Of a stretch of DNA of 64,000 nucleotides, positions 8,801 through 16,987 are shown piece by piece. Each line of letters begins with the position of its first letter. Within the stretch, counting starts at the first letter, position 1. A program made the position numbers and the translations under genes. The DNA lies in contig NZ_JNKR01000007.1 of NCBI RefSeq assembly GCF_000702905.1, positions 1-64,000 on the forward strand, read 5' to 3'. This stretch comes from Mitsuokella jalaludinii DSM 13811. Lineage in GTDB: Bacteria; Bacillota; Negativicutes; Selenomonadales; Selenomonadaceae. The notes beneath the pieces were generated by a model, which worked only from the letters and a program-made list of their open reading frames with translations, ran no database searches and was not told where the DNA came from.

Positions 8801-9142
8801 AGGGGCGCAGCGAAGCGATCGCCCCTAAGAACTACCCTCGAACTCGTCTCTGTACTTTAGTCCGGACTAAGTCCCTGCTCAGAGCACCGAGCAGGGCGCA
8901 GCGAAGCGTCCGCCCGCAGCAGGGCCTGGCTAAGTCCCAAAACGCGAGCAACACCGGGCCGGGGCGCAGCTGTTTCGCCTGCAGGAGCGCAGTGACCGCC
9001 CGCAGGGCTGAGCCCCAATCCGCCGCGCCTAGACCTCGCGATGTCAGAACGCCGCGGCAGGCGGCGAACCCCCTAGACACATACTCTGCCACATGGGGCT
9101 CATTCAACGGAGCGACGAAGCCGAAACAGCTGCGCCCCGGCC
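8801..9142. repeat. Palindrome-rich intergenic element with nested inverted repeats
   Basis: The 396-bp gap between murB and the ZIP gene shows no convincing gene but is full of inverted repeats. Short hairpins GGGGCG..CGCCCC (8802-8825) and GGGCG..CGCCC (8894-8915) share the loop-side core CAGCGAAGCG. A perfect 21-bp inverted repeat pairs 8957-8977 with 9122-9142. Inside it a 9-bp pair, TGAGCCCCA (9009-9017) with TGGGGCTCA (9094-9102), continues the fold. The whole could form one long cruciform or RNA hairpin of about 185 nt, as MITE-like or REP/BIME-like elements do. No transposase and no clear target-site duplication were seen. Confidence 0.7.
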
Positions 9143-9167
9143 ACGCCACGATGTAAACCCAAACTCC

Positions 9168-9950
9168 TCATCCCAGTATCGTATCCAGCGCCATCATCAG
9201 CGTGAACCCGACCGAAAACGCGACCACCCCGATATTCGAGTGATGGCCCGCACTCATCTCCGGGATGAGCTCCTCCACGACGACGTAGAGCATCGCGCCC
9301 GCCGCGAACGCCAGCAGGTACGGCAGCACCGGCACGACGACGCTCGCCGCGACGATCGTCAGCGCCCCGCCAATCGGCTCCACGACGCCCGACAGCGTGC
9401 CGAGCACGAACGCCTTCACGCGTCCCTCGCCGTTGGCCGCGAGCGGCAGCGAGATGATCGCGCCCTCCGGGAAGTTCTGGATCGCGATGCCGAGCGACAG
9501 CGCGAGCGCCGCGCCGAGCGAGAGGTCCGCGCCGCCCGTGAGCCAGCCCGCCAGCACGACGCCGACCGCCATGCCCTCCGGGATGTTGTGCAGCGTCACC
9601 GCGAGCACGAGCTTGAGGTTCTTCGAGAGCGCGCTCTTCGGGCCCTCGGCCTCCTCGCTGTTCAGGTGGAGGTGCGGGATGATGTGGTCGAGCAGCAGCA
9701 AGAAGAGCGTGCCCGCCCAGAAGCCCGCGACGGCCGGCAGCGAGGCGTAGGCGCCGAGCGCGCTGCTCTCTTCCATCGAGGGGATCAGGAGACTCCAGAC
9801 CGAAGCCGCGACCATGATGCCCGCCGCAAAGCCCGTGAACGCCTTCTGGATGCGGTGGTCGAGTTCCCCGCGCAGCAAAAAGACACAGGCCGCGCCGAGC
9901 GTCGTGCCGAGGAACGGGATGGCAAGTCCCTGCAGGATCTCAATCGGCAT
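9168..9950 (-). CDS. ZIP-family divalent metal transporter (GufA-like)
   Basis: A 260-residue inner-membrane protein with about eight hydrophobic helices. It carries the ZIP metal-site motifs HNIPEG in the fourth helix and QNFPEG in the fifth, plus a histidine-containing loop (HIIPHLHLNSEE) between helices 3 and 4. Such proteins import zinc and related divalent metals. The start is set at the ATG whose first base is 9950, since AGGAGGG lies just upstream on the minus strand; an upstream in-frame extension to 10106 would run through the promoter. It is divergent from the DUF2325 gene. Substrate specificity cannot be read from sequence. Confidence 0.92.
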   Translation of the reverse strand: MPIEILQGLAIPFLGTTLGAACVFLLRGELDHRIQKAFTGFAAGIMVAASVWSLLIPSMEESSALGAYASLPAVAGFWAGTLFLLLLDHIIPHLHLNSEEAEGPKSALSKNLKLVLAVTLHNIPEGMAVGVVLAGWLTGGADLSLGAALALSLGIAIQNFPEGAIISLPLAANGEGRVKAFVLGTLSGVVEPIGGALTIVAASVVVPVLPYLLAFAAGAMLYVVVEELIPEMSAGHHSNIGVVAFSVGFTLMMALDTILG

Positions 9951-9981
9951 GAGAATCCCTCCTTTTCTTTCGTTTCTTTCT

Positions 9982-10010
9982 ATTATACAGGAAAGATGCC
10001 CAAAAGGAAA
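9982..10010 (-). promoter_or_regulatory. Promoter of the ZIP transporter gene
   Basis: On the minus strand a consensus TATAAT (plus-strand 9982-9987) lies 17 bp downstream of a weak TTTCCT -35, about 30 bp before the start codon. Confidence 0.55.
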
Positions 10011-10033
10011 TGGTGGCCCGCGGCTGTCCGACA

Positions 10034-10063
10034 TTGAGAAAGAAAACGGATCTGTGCTATAAT
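10034..10063 (+). promoter_or_regulatory. Promoter of the DUF2325 gene
   Basis: TTGAGA (10034-10039) and TATAAT (10058-10063) are 18 bp apart, 36 bp before the chosen ATG and divergent from the ZIP promoter. Confidence 0.75.
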
Positions 10064-10099
10064 AGTGTATACGTATGGTTTGGAGCGGAGTGTGTTGGT

Positions 10100-10699
10100 A
10101 TGGCAAACAGCAGAGAGAAGAAGACGCGCAATGTCTTCACCGAGAAGGCGGCACTCGAACAGGAGATTGCCGCTTTGCAGGCGAAGCTAGAGGAGCAGGC
10201 GGCAAAGCTCGCCGACTGCCGCCGGGAGATCGAGGACGCGATCGTCGCGCGCATCAGGCAGCGGGACGAGCTCGACGCCCTGCGCGAGGAGAATCGGCAG
10301 CTGCGGAAGAGGCTCGCAATGTATGAGCCTCCCGCACAGGATGAACCGCCTGCCGATGCGGCAGGCGTCCCGGTAGAAGATTCTCCAGCCGAACCGGCCC
10401 GGACGCGGGAGGAGCAGGAGTTCTTCGATTCCTTCCGCATCTACGTCGTCGGCGGCACGGAGAAGTGGCAGAAGAAGGCCGCAGAAGTCTTCCCGACGAT
10501 GCACTTCCTCGGCAGTGAGAAGAACTTCGATCGCTCCGCGCTCGCGCAGGCCGACTACATCATCATCAACACGAATGCCGTCTCGCACGCCTGCACCGAG
10601 AAGGCCAAGAATGCCGCGCCGAAGTCGGCATCCATCATCATGACCTCCAACAACAACCTCCATCTCCTGCAGCGAAAGCTGCTCGAGACGATACAGTGA
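10100..10699 (+). CDS. Coiled-coil DUF2325 protein
   Basis: A 199-residue soluble protein. A coiled coil rich in Glu/Arg/Leu covers about residues 15-78, then a Pro/Ala/Glu linker to about 110. The C-terminal domain resembles DUF2325: IYVVGGTEKWQKK at its start and the NTNAVSHACTEKAKNAAP segment, where the family usually keeps a polar SH motif. The domain has no established biochemical role. ATG 10100 is chosen because it lies downstream of the promoter and has GGAG upstream; an open frame back to 10010 runs through the -10 box. The M16C protease gene follows 42 bp later and may be cotranscribed. Confidence 0.85.
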   Translation: MANSREKKTRNVFTEKAALEQEIAALQAKLEEQAAKLADCRREIEDAIVARIRQRDELDALREENRQLRKRLAMYEPPAQDEPPADAAGVPVEDSPAEPARTREEQEFFDSFRIYVVGGTEKWQKKAAEVFPTMHFLGSEKNFDRSALAQADYIIINTNAVSHACTEKAKNAAPKSASIIMTSNNNLHLLQRKLLETIQ

Positions 10700-10741
10700 C
10701 AGAGAATAAATCCGACAGAACGAAAGGAAGCATTTATTTTT

Positions 10742-13657
10742 ATGGAAGTAAACGACAGAATCCACGGCTTTTGCCTGAAACATAAAGAGTACATCCACGA
10801 AGTCGACTCGATGGCCTACACGTTCGAGCACGAGAAGAGCGGCGCGCGCCTCTTCTTCCTCGCCAACGACGATGACAATAAGGTCTTTTCCATCTCGTTC
10901 CGCACGCCGCCTGTCGACGACACGGGCGTCGCGCACATCGTCGAGCACTCGACGCTCTGCGGCTCGCGCAAGTACCCGCTCAAGGAGCCGTTCGTCGAGC
11001 TCGTCAAGGGCTCCTTGAACACCTTCCTCAATGCGATGACGTACCCCGACAAGACGATGTACCCGGTGGCCAGCCGCAACGACAAGGACTTCCAGAACCT
11101 CATGGACGTCTACCTCGACGCTGTCTTCTACCCGGACATGCGCGAGAACCCGCAGGTGCTCATGCAGGAGGGCTGGCACTATGAGATCGAGAAGAAGGAG
11201 GACCCGCTCGCGTACAGCGGTGTCGTCTACAACGAGATGAAGGGCGCGCTGTCCTCGCCGGATGACCTGCTCGAGAGCCGCATCATGCACGCGCTCTACC
11301 CGGAGACGACGTACGGCCACGAGTCGGGCGGCGACCCGGAGGCCATCCCGGACCTCACGCAGGAGAAGTTCATCGCCTTCCACGCGAAGTACTACCACCC
11401 GTCGAACAGCTACATCTACCTCTACGGCGCGATGGACATCGAGGAGAAGCTGCGCTACCTCGACGAGGAATACCTCTCGCACTTCGACCGCATCCCCGTG
11501 CCGTCGAAGATCGACCTGCAGCCGGCGTTCTCGCACCTCAAGCGCGAGACGGTGCCGTATCCCGTCAGCGAAGAGGAGGGGACCGATGAGAAGACGTTCC
11601 TCGCGCTGAGCTGGACGACGGGCCAGTCGCTCGACCACAAGGCGATGATGGGCCTCGAGATCCTCGAGCACGCGCTCCTGCGCACGCCGGCCGCACCGCT
11701 GCGCAAGGCGCTCATCGACGCGAAGCTCGGCCGCGACGTCGACTCCATCTTCGAGACGGACATGCTGCAGCCGTTCTTCAGCATCATCGTCAACAACGCA
11801 GAGCCGGAGCGCCTCGACAAGTTTTACCACCTGACGATGACGAAGCTCCAGCAGCTCGCCGAGAACGGCATCGACCGCGAGCTGCTCGAGGCGTCCATCA
11901 ACCTTATGGAGTTCCGCCTGCGCGAAGCCGACTTCGGCTCGGCGCCGAAGGGGCTCATCTACGGCATCCGCATCATGAAGAGCTGGCTCTACGGCGGCGC
12001 TCCCGAGACGTACCTGCGCTATGAGGACCTGCTGCAAGAGATGAAGGACGGGCTCTCGGGGCGCTACTTCGAGTCGCTCGTCGAGACGTACTTCCTCGCG
12101 AACCCGCACCGCAGCCTGCTCGCGATGGTGCCGGACACGCAGATGGCCGCGCGCCGCGAGAAGGAGCAGCAGGAGAAGCTCGCCGCGAAGAAGGCGGCGA
12201 TGAGCGACGCGGAGATCGAGGCGACGATCGCGGCGACGCAGGCGCTCAAGGAGCGCCAGCAGAGCCCGGAGACGGAGGAGGCCCTGCACACGATCCCGGT
12301 GCTGAAGCTCTCAGACATCCGCAAGGAGTCGTACCCGCTGCCGCTCGAGGTCCGCAATCTTGGCGGCACGAAGGTGCTCTTCAGCGATGTCCACACGAAC
12401 GGCATCGCCTACCTCAATCTCTACTTCGACGCGAGCGCCGTGACGCAGGAGGAGCTGCCGTACCTCTATCTCTTGAGTGAGCTCCTCGGCATGGTCGATA
12501 CGGAGAAGCACACGTACGCGGAGCTCGCGAACCTGCGCAACCTGCACACGGGCGGCATCGCGTCGGATGTCGTCGTCTACACGCGAAACGGCGAGCCAGA
12601 CTCGCTGCTGCCGAAGCTGCGCGTCCGCGCGAAGGCGCTCGTCAAGAGATTGCCGGAGCTCATGGCGCTCCTGCAGGAGATCCTGACCGAGAGCCGCTTT
12701 ACGGATGAGAAGCGCATCCGCGAGCTCGTCGAGCAGGAGGAGACGTCCATCGAGCTCAATCTGCAGCGCGCCGCCAACCAGATCATCGTCTCGCGCCTCG
12801 CGGCCTACCTCTCGCGCGCGGGCCGCTACGCCGACGAGGGCGGCCTGCCGTTCTATCCGTTCCTCAAGGCGTTTGAGGCGGACTTTGCGGGAAGTCTCGC
12901 CAAGATGCAGCAGGTGTTCAAGACGCTGCTGCCGAAGCTCTTCAACCGCAACGGCCTCATCGTCAGCGTCACGCTCAGGGAAGAGGAGTACCCGGCCTTT
13001 GCCGAGGCCTTCGGCGCCCTGCAGCAGAGCTTCTCGCAGGACGTGTTCCCGGCGGCTTCGTTTGACTGGAAGGTCGAGCCGGAGAACGAGGGCCTGACGT
13101 CCTCGAGCCGCGTGCAGTACGTCGGCAAGGGCGCGAACTTCCTGCGCCTCGGCTACCGCTACACGGGCAGCATGGCCGTTTTAGAGACGCTTTTGCGCTA
13201 CGACTACTTCTGGACGAAGATCCGCGTGCAGGGCGGTGCCTACGGCGCCTTCACGGGCTTCAACCGCAACGGCTTCATGTACTTCGGCTCCTACCGCGAC
13301 CCGAACCTCCGCGAGACGCTCGCCGTCTTTGACGGCACGGCGGACTATGCGGCGCACTTTGAGGCGTCGGAGCGCGAGATGGACAAGTTCATCATCGGCA
13401 CGATGAGCGGCGTCGACACGCCGCTGACGCCGATGATGAAGGGCGATGCGGCCGCGACGTGCTACCTGCGCGGCATCACGGAGGCGGACCGCCAGCAGCG
13501 CCGCGCGGAGATCCTCGCGACGCGCCAGGAGGACATCCGCGCACTCGCCCCGCTCATCGCGGACTGCATGAAGGAGAACGTCCTCTGCGTCTTCGGCAAC
13601 GACGAGAAGATCGCCGCGGCGAAGGACGCCTTCGGCTCCATCAAGCCGGCGCTCTGA
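10742..13657 (+). CDS. M16C insulinase-family zinc metalloprotease (presequence-protease-like)
   Basis: A 971-residue peptidase with the inverted zinc motif HIVEH (H65, E68, H69) followed by the distal ETTYGHESGGDPE and YNEMKGALSSPDDLL segments characteristic of the PreP/Cym1-like M16C class. Its length, close to 970 residues, fits the single-chain form with two homologous halves enclosing a chamber. It has no signal peptide, so a cytosolic role degrading short unstructured peptides is likely. A ribosome-binding site (AAGGAA) lies about 13 nt upstream of ATG 10742, slightly far. No terminator is evident before the dapA promoter. The substrate is unknown. Confidence 0.93.
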   Translation: MEVNDRIHGFCLKHKEYIHEVDSMAYTFEHEKSGARLFFLANDDDNKVFSISFRTPPVDDTGVAHIVEHSTLCGSRKYPLKEPFVELVKGSLNTFLNAMTYPDKTMYPVASRNDKDFQNLMDVYLDAVFYPDMRENPQVLMQEGWHYEIEKKEDPLAYSGVVYNEMKGALSSPDDLLESRIMHALYPETTYGHESGGDPEAIPDLTQEKFIAFHAKYYHPSNSYIYLYGAMDIEEKLRYLDEEYLSHFDRIPVPSKIDLQPAFSHLKRETVPYPVSEEEGTDEKTFLALSWTTGQSLDHKAMMGLEILEHALLRTPAAPLRKALIDAKLGRDVDSIFETDMLQPFFSIIVNNAEPERLDKFYHLTMTKLQQLAENGIDRELLEASINLMEFRLREADFGSAPKGLIYGIRIMKSWLYGGAPETYLRYEDLLQEMKDGLSGRYFESLVETYFLANPHRSLLAMVPDTQMAARREKEQQEKLAAKKAAMSDAEIEATIAATQALKERQQSPETEEALHTIPVLKLSDIRKESYPLPLEVRNLGGTKVLFSDVHTNGIAYLNLYFDASAVTQEELPYLYLLSELLGMVDTEKHTYAELANLRNLHTGGIASDVVVYTRNGEPDSLLPKLRVRAKALVKRLPELMALLQEILTESRFTDEKRIRELVEQEETSIELNLQRAANQIIVSRLAAYLSRAGRYADEGGLPFYPFLKAFEADFAGSLAKMQQVFKTLLPKLFNRNGLIVSVTLREEEYPAFAEAFGALQQSFSQDVFPAASFDWKVEPENEGLTSSSRVQYVGKGANFLRLGYRYTGSMAVLETLLRYDYFWTKIRVQGGAYGAFTGFNRNGFMYFGSYRDPNLRETLAVFDGTADYAAHFEASEREMDKFIIGTMSGVDTPLTPMMKGDAAATCYLRGITEADRQQRRAEILATRQEDIRALAPLIADCMKENVLCVFGNDEKIAAAKDAFGSIKPAL

Positions 13658-13686
13658 GATGCAACATTTGTCCTCTGGAGAAGGCG

Positions 13687-13715
13687 TTGACTTTCCTCTG
13701 TGGACATGGGATAAT
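13687..13715 (+). promoter_or_regulatory. Strong sigma-70-type promoter for dapA
   Basis: TTGACT (13687-13692) and GATAAT (13710-13715) are 17 bp apart, about 80 bp before the dapA ATG. Confidence 0.8.
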
Positions 13716-13742
13716 GAAGGAGATATCATAATATGAGTCGAT

Positions 13743-13772
13743 GTCCTGCTGCCGCGGGCGGCATAGCAGGAC
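13743..13772 (+). promoter_or_regulatory. Hairpin in the dapA leader
   Basis: GTCCTGCT (13743-13750) pairs with AGCAGGAC (13765-13772), with GCCGC/GCGGC extending inward. It lies between the promoter and the ribosome-binding site (GGGAGG near 13781). No T run follows, so it is not a simple terminator; it may stabilise or regulate the leader. Confidence 0.6.
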
Positions 13773-13794
13773 AGGAGTATGGGAGGCTTTCTGG

Positions 13795-14682
13795 ATGAAG
13801 AAGACAATTTTCAAAGGTGCAGGTGTCGCCATCATCACGCCGTTCACGGAGGATGGTATCAACTTCGAAGAACTCAGCCGCATCATCGAGGACCAGATCA
13901 AGGGCGGTACGGATGCCATCGTCATCACGGGCACGAGCGGTGAGTCGGCCACGATGACGGACGAGGAGCACAGAGCGGCCATCAAGTGCGCTGTCGACAC
14001 GGTCAAGGGCCGCATCCCGGTCATCGCCGGCACGGGCTCGAACGAGACGTCCTACGCCATCGAACTCTCGAAGTACGCGGAAAGCGTCGGTGCGGATGCC
14101 GTGCTCGTCGTCACGCCGTACTACAACAAGTGCACGCAGAAGGGCCTGATCGCGCATTACAAGGCCATCGCGGAGAGCATCAACATCCCGATTATCCTCT
14201 ACGATGTGCCGTCGCGCACGGGTGTCGGCATCCAGATCCCGACGTACGTCGAGCTCGCCAAGATCCCGAACATCGTTGCGGTCAAGGAGGCCAACGGCGA
14301 CCTCTCGAAGATCCTGCGCCTGCGCGCTGCCTGCGGCGACAGCCTCGATGTCTACTCGGGCAACGACGACCAGATCGTCCCGATCCTCTCGCTCGGCGGC
14401 AAGGGCGTCATCTCCGTCCTCTCGAACGTCGCGCCGAAGGAGACGCACGACATGTGCCAGCTCTACTTCGACGGCAAGGCTGAGGAAGCCGGCAAGATGC
14501 AGATTGCCTATGCGGACCTCATCGACGCGCTCTTCTGCGAGGTCAACCCGATCCCTGTAAAGGTCGCGATGCGCAAGCTCGGCTATGCAGCCGGCCCGCT
14601 GCGCATGCCGCTCTCCGAGATGGAGCCGGAGCACAAGAAGCAGCTCGAGACGGCCCTGCGCAACCACGGCCTGATTAAGTGA
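13795..14682 (+). CDS. dapA: 4-hydroxy-tetrahydrodipicolinate synthase
   Basis: A 295-residue cytosolic class I aldolase condensing pyruvate with aspartate semialdehyde, the first step toward lysine and diaminopimelate. It has the GTSGESAT substrate-binding loop, the VTPYYNKCTQKG signature, Y136 in YDVPSRTGVGI and the Schiff-base lysine K164 in VAVKEANGD. ATG 13795 follows GGGAGG at a good distance; an in-frame ATG at 13741 would translate the leader hairpin and is rejected. Other dap/lys genes are not adjacent. Confidence 0.96.
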   Translation: MKKTIFKGAGVAIITPFTEDGINFEELSRIIEDQIKGGTDAIVITGTSGESATMTDEEHRAAIKCAVDTVKGRIPVIAGTGSNETSYAIELSKYAESVGADAVLVVTPYYNKCTQKGLIAHYKAIAESINIPIILYDVPSRTGVGIQIPTYVELAKIPNIVAVKEANGDLSKILRLRAACGDSLDVYSGNDDQIVPILSLGGKGVISVLSNVAPKETHDMCQLYFDGKAEEAGKMQIAYADLIDALFCEVNPIPVKVAMRKLGYAAGPLRMPLSEMEPEHKKQLETALRNHGLIK

Positions 14683-14710
14683 GCTGGCAATAGCCGCTGA
14701 TTTTTGAGCA

Positions 14711-14758
14711 AAAGCCTTCAAGAACCCGAGACGATGCAGTCGAGGTCTTGAAGGCTTT
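14711..14758 (+). terminator. Stem-loop between dapA and sdaAB
   Basis: A perfect 13-bp stem (14711-14723 with 14746-14758) encloses a 22-nt loop and ends in TTT followed by CTGTATTTCTG. It is probably a terminator for dapA, although the T tract is interrupted. Confidence 0.65.
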
Positions 14759-14804
14759 CTGTATTTCTGTATGTATCTGCATGGAGCAGAGAAAGAGAGA
14801 GTAT

Positions 14805-15467
14805 ATGCACGGTGTATTTGACATAGTCGGGCCGGTCATGATCGGCCCGTCGAGCTCGCACACGGCGGGTGCGGTGCGGCTCGGCCTCATGGCCCGCAAG
14901 GTCCTCGGCGAGCCGGCCGTACGCGCGGACATCAACCTGCACGGGTCGTTCGCGCAGACGTACCGCGGCCACGGCACGGACAAGGCGCTGATCGCGGGCA
15001 TCTTGGGCTTTGCGCCCGACGACGAGCGCATCCGCGAGGCGCTGGCCATTGCCGAGGAGCAGGGGCTCGTCTTCTCGTTCCAGAAGGTCAATCTAGAGCA
15101 GGCGCATCCGAATACGGCGGTCATCCACCTGACGGGGGCTTCGGGGCGCACGGTGCGCGTGCGCGGCGCGTCTGTGGGCGGCGGCAACATCCGCATCACG
15201 AACATCGACGGCTACGAGGTCGAGCTCACGGGCATCTACCCGGCTCTCATCACGATCCACCACGACAAGCCCGGCATCATCACGAAGGTCACGCAGATCC
15301 TCGCGCGCTACGAGTACAACATCGCTTTCATGCGCGTCTCGCGCCAGAGCCGCGGCGAGATGGCCATGATGATCCTCGAGCTCGACGAGCCGCTCTCCGG
15401 CGATGTCGTCGCGGAGTGCTGCGCGGTCTACGAGGTCGAGACGGCCTTTGCCATTCCGGCCATCTAG
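14805..15467 (+). CDS. sdaAB: L-serine dehydratase, iron-sulfur-dependent, beta subunit
   Basis: A 220-residue subunit of the two-chain Fe-S serine dehydratase that deaminates L-serine to pyruvate and ammonia. The N-terminal domain begins GVFDIVGPVMIGPSSSHTAG, the family hallmark. A C-terminal ACT domain (about 145-215, ALITIHHDKPGIITKVTQIL) suggests amino-acid sensing. ATG 14805 is preferred over upstream in-frame ATGs (14748, 14781) because it begins at the usual MHGVFDI; its ribosome-binding site (AGAGAG) is modest. The alpha subunit follows 15 bp later, so the two are cotranscribed and act as a complex. Confidence 0.95.
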   Translation: MHGVFDIVGPVMIGPSSSHTAGAVRLGLMARKVLGEPAVRADINLHGSFAQTYRGHGTDKALIAGILGFAPDDERIREALAIAEEQGLVFSFQKVNLEQAHPNTAVIHLTGASGRTVRVRGASVGGGNIRITNIDGYEVELTGIYPALITIHHDKPGIITKVTQILARYEYNIAFMRVSRQSRGEMAMMILELDEPLSGDVVAECCAVYEVETAFAIPAI

Positions 15468-15482
15468 CGAAAGGAGTACGAG

Positions 15483-16361
15483 ATGATACAGGTGAATTTC
15501 AATACGGTCGCGGAGCTCGTGGCGCTCGCCGAAGCGCAGCATGTGCCGGTCCACGAGATCGTGCTCGCGCGCGAGATGCACGACAGGGAGCGCTCGCGCG
15601 GCGAGGTCCTGCAGGCGATGCTGAAGAACTGGCAGGTCATGCAGGAGTCGATTGTGCGCGGCATCCAGAATACGGAGCGGTCGCTCTCGGGCATGACGGG
15701 CGGCGACGCGAAAAAGCTCTACGCGTACCGCACGAGCGGGTACATGGGGGAGGCGGCCATCGAGGCGGCGGCCTGTGCGGTGGGCATCAGTGAGGTCAAC
15801 GCGGTCATGGGGCGCATTGTCGCGTGCCCGACGGCCGGTTCGTGCGGCATCGTGCCGGCGGCGCTCTACGCGGCCAAGAAGCAGCGCCATCTTGCGGATG
15901 CGGATGTGGTGCTCGCGCTGCTGACGGCGGCGGGCATCGGCATGGTCGTCGACCAGAACGCCTCGATCGCGGGCGCAGCGGGCGGCTGCCAGGCGGAATG
16001 CGGCACGGCGGCCGGCATGGCGGCGGCAGCGCTCGTCGAGCTCGCGGGCGGCACGCCGGCGATGATCGGCAATGGCACGGCGCTCGCCATCAAGAATCTC
16101 ATGGGGCTCGTCTGCGATCCCGTCGCCGGCCTCGTCGAGGTGCCGTGCGTCAAGCGCAACGGCTTCGCGACGGTCGTCGCCATGACGGCCGCTGATATGA
16201 CGATGGCGGGCATCCGGTCGGTCATCCCTGTCGATGAGGTCATCGCCGCGATGAACGAGGTCGGCCATCTCCTGCCGAAGTCGCTGCGCGAGACGAGCGA
16301 AGCAGGCCTCGCCGTCACGCCGACGGCCAAGGCCATCGAGAAGCGCGTCTATCCCGACTGA
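15483..16361 (+). CDS. sdaAA: L-serine dehydratase, iron-sulfur-dependent, alpha subunit
   Basis: The 292-residue catalytic partner of the preceding beta subunit. Conserved cysteines that would ligate the [4Fe-4S] cluster occur in CPTAGSCGIVP (about 119-129), GGCQAECG and GLVCDPVAGLVEVPC. Length matches the separate alpha chain of Firmicute-type enzymes rather than the fused SdaA of enterobacteria. The ribosome-binding site GAAAGGAG lies before ATG 15483. No intrinsic terminator follows directly; instead the gene runs into a palindromic repeat region. Oxygen-sensitive serine deamination suits an anaerobe that ferments amino acids or lactate. Confidence 0.95.
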   Translation: MIQVNFNTVAELVALAEAQHVPVHEIVLAREMHDRERSRGEVLQAMLKNWQVMQESIVRGIQNTERSLSGMTGGDAKKLYAYRTSGYMGEAAIEAAACAVGISEVNAVMGRIVACPTAGSCGIVPAALYAAKKQRHLADADVVLALLTAAGIGMVVDQNASIAGAAGGCQAECGTAAGMAAAALVELAGGTPAMIGNGTALAIKNLMGLVCDPVAGLVEVPCVKRNGFATVVAMTAADMTMAGIRSVIPVDEVIAAMNEVGHLLPKSLRETSEAGLAVTPTAKAIEKRVYPD

Positions 16362-16367
16362 GGGGGG

Positions 16368-16848
16368 GAGAGACTTAGCCCGGCCGCAGGAGAGGGCTGC
16401 CCAACGCTCCGCATGGCCGGCTGCTAAACGCATGTTTTTGCCCTGGAATACATCCCTGCCGGGGAGCGAAACGCGCTTCGCTTGAACGACGCTTCCCAGC
16501 AGGGAATCTGGTCGGCAAAAAAATGCGTTCTTGACGCAGGCGGCCAAAGCTCCGCTTATGGTCAGCCCGCTCCTGCTAGCGGTGAATCTTGCCGTCGGGC
16601 CGGAGAGACTTAGCCTGGCAAGGCGGAGAGGACTGCCCAACGCTCCGCATGACCGGCTGCTAAACGCATGTTTTGCCCTGGAATACATCCTTGCCGGGGA
16701 GCGAAACGCGCTTCGCTTGGACGACGCTTCCCAGCAGGGAATCTGGTCGGCAAAAAAATGCGTTCTTGACGCAGGCGGCCAAAGCTCCGCTTATGGTCAG
16801 CCCTCTCCTGCTGACGGTGGATCTTGCCGTTGGGCAGTCCTCTCCGCC
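16368..16848. repeat. Tandemly duplicated palindromic intergenic element
   Basis: Two nearly identical copies of about 233 bp lie head to tail (16368-16600 and 16603-16835, offset 235 bp), both starting GAGAGACTTAGCC. The second copy is bounded by a perfect 21-bp inverted repeat (16622-16642 with 16828-16848). Inside, AACGCATGTTTTGCC faces GGCAAAAAAATGCGTT and GGGGAGCG faces CGCTTCCC, so each copy can fold into one long imperfect hairpin. This is the form of a MITE or intergenic structured repeat. No coding gene is credible in the 626-bp gap 16362-16987; open frames on the minus strand here only reflect the repeats. Confidence 0.85.
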
Positions 16849-16904
16849 CGCTGCGGACTTCGCCTGCTGCAGACTAGTCTGATGGCGGGTCTGTGCTTTT
16901 TTCC

Positions 16905-16933
16905 TTGCGTATCTTTGCCAGGCAGTGTAAAAT
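16905..16933 (+). promoter_or_regulatory. Promoter of the small secreted protein gene
   Basis: TTGCGT (16905-16910) and TAAAAT (16928-16933) are 17 bp apart, 55 bp before the ATG at 16988. Confidence 0.6.
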
Positions 16934-16987
16934 GAGAATAACAATGCGAGATGATTCGCAAAATATAGTGCAAGGAGAGATTATTAT

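Noticed and set aside
8832..9149. 105-codon minus-strand frame in the murB-ZIP gap
   Set aside because: It lies wholly in the inverted-repeat element, lacks a ribosome-binding site and has no recognisable domain.
9093..10037. 314-codon plus-strand frame opposite the ZIP gene
   Set aside because: Arg/His-rich composition and no motif; the minus strand encodes a clear eight-helix ZIP transporter.
15093..16688. 531-codon open frame on the minus strand
   Set aside because: It is antisense to sdaAB/sdaAA and runs into the duplicated palindromic element. GC-rich coding DNA with this codon bias leaves long antisense frames; the protein is Arg/Asp-rich with no motif.
16660..16944. 94-codon minus-strand frame repeating part of another frame in the same gap
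   Set aside because: Its similarity to the other frame is explained by the DNA duplication, not by a conserved gene.
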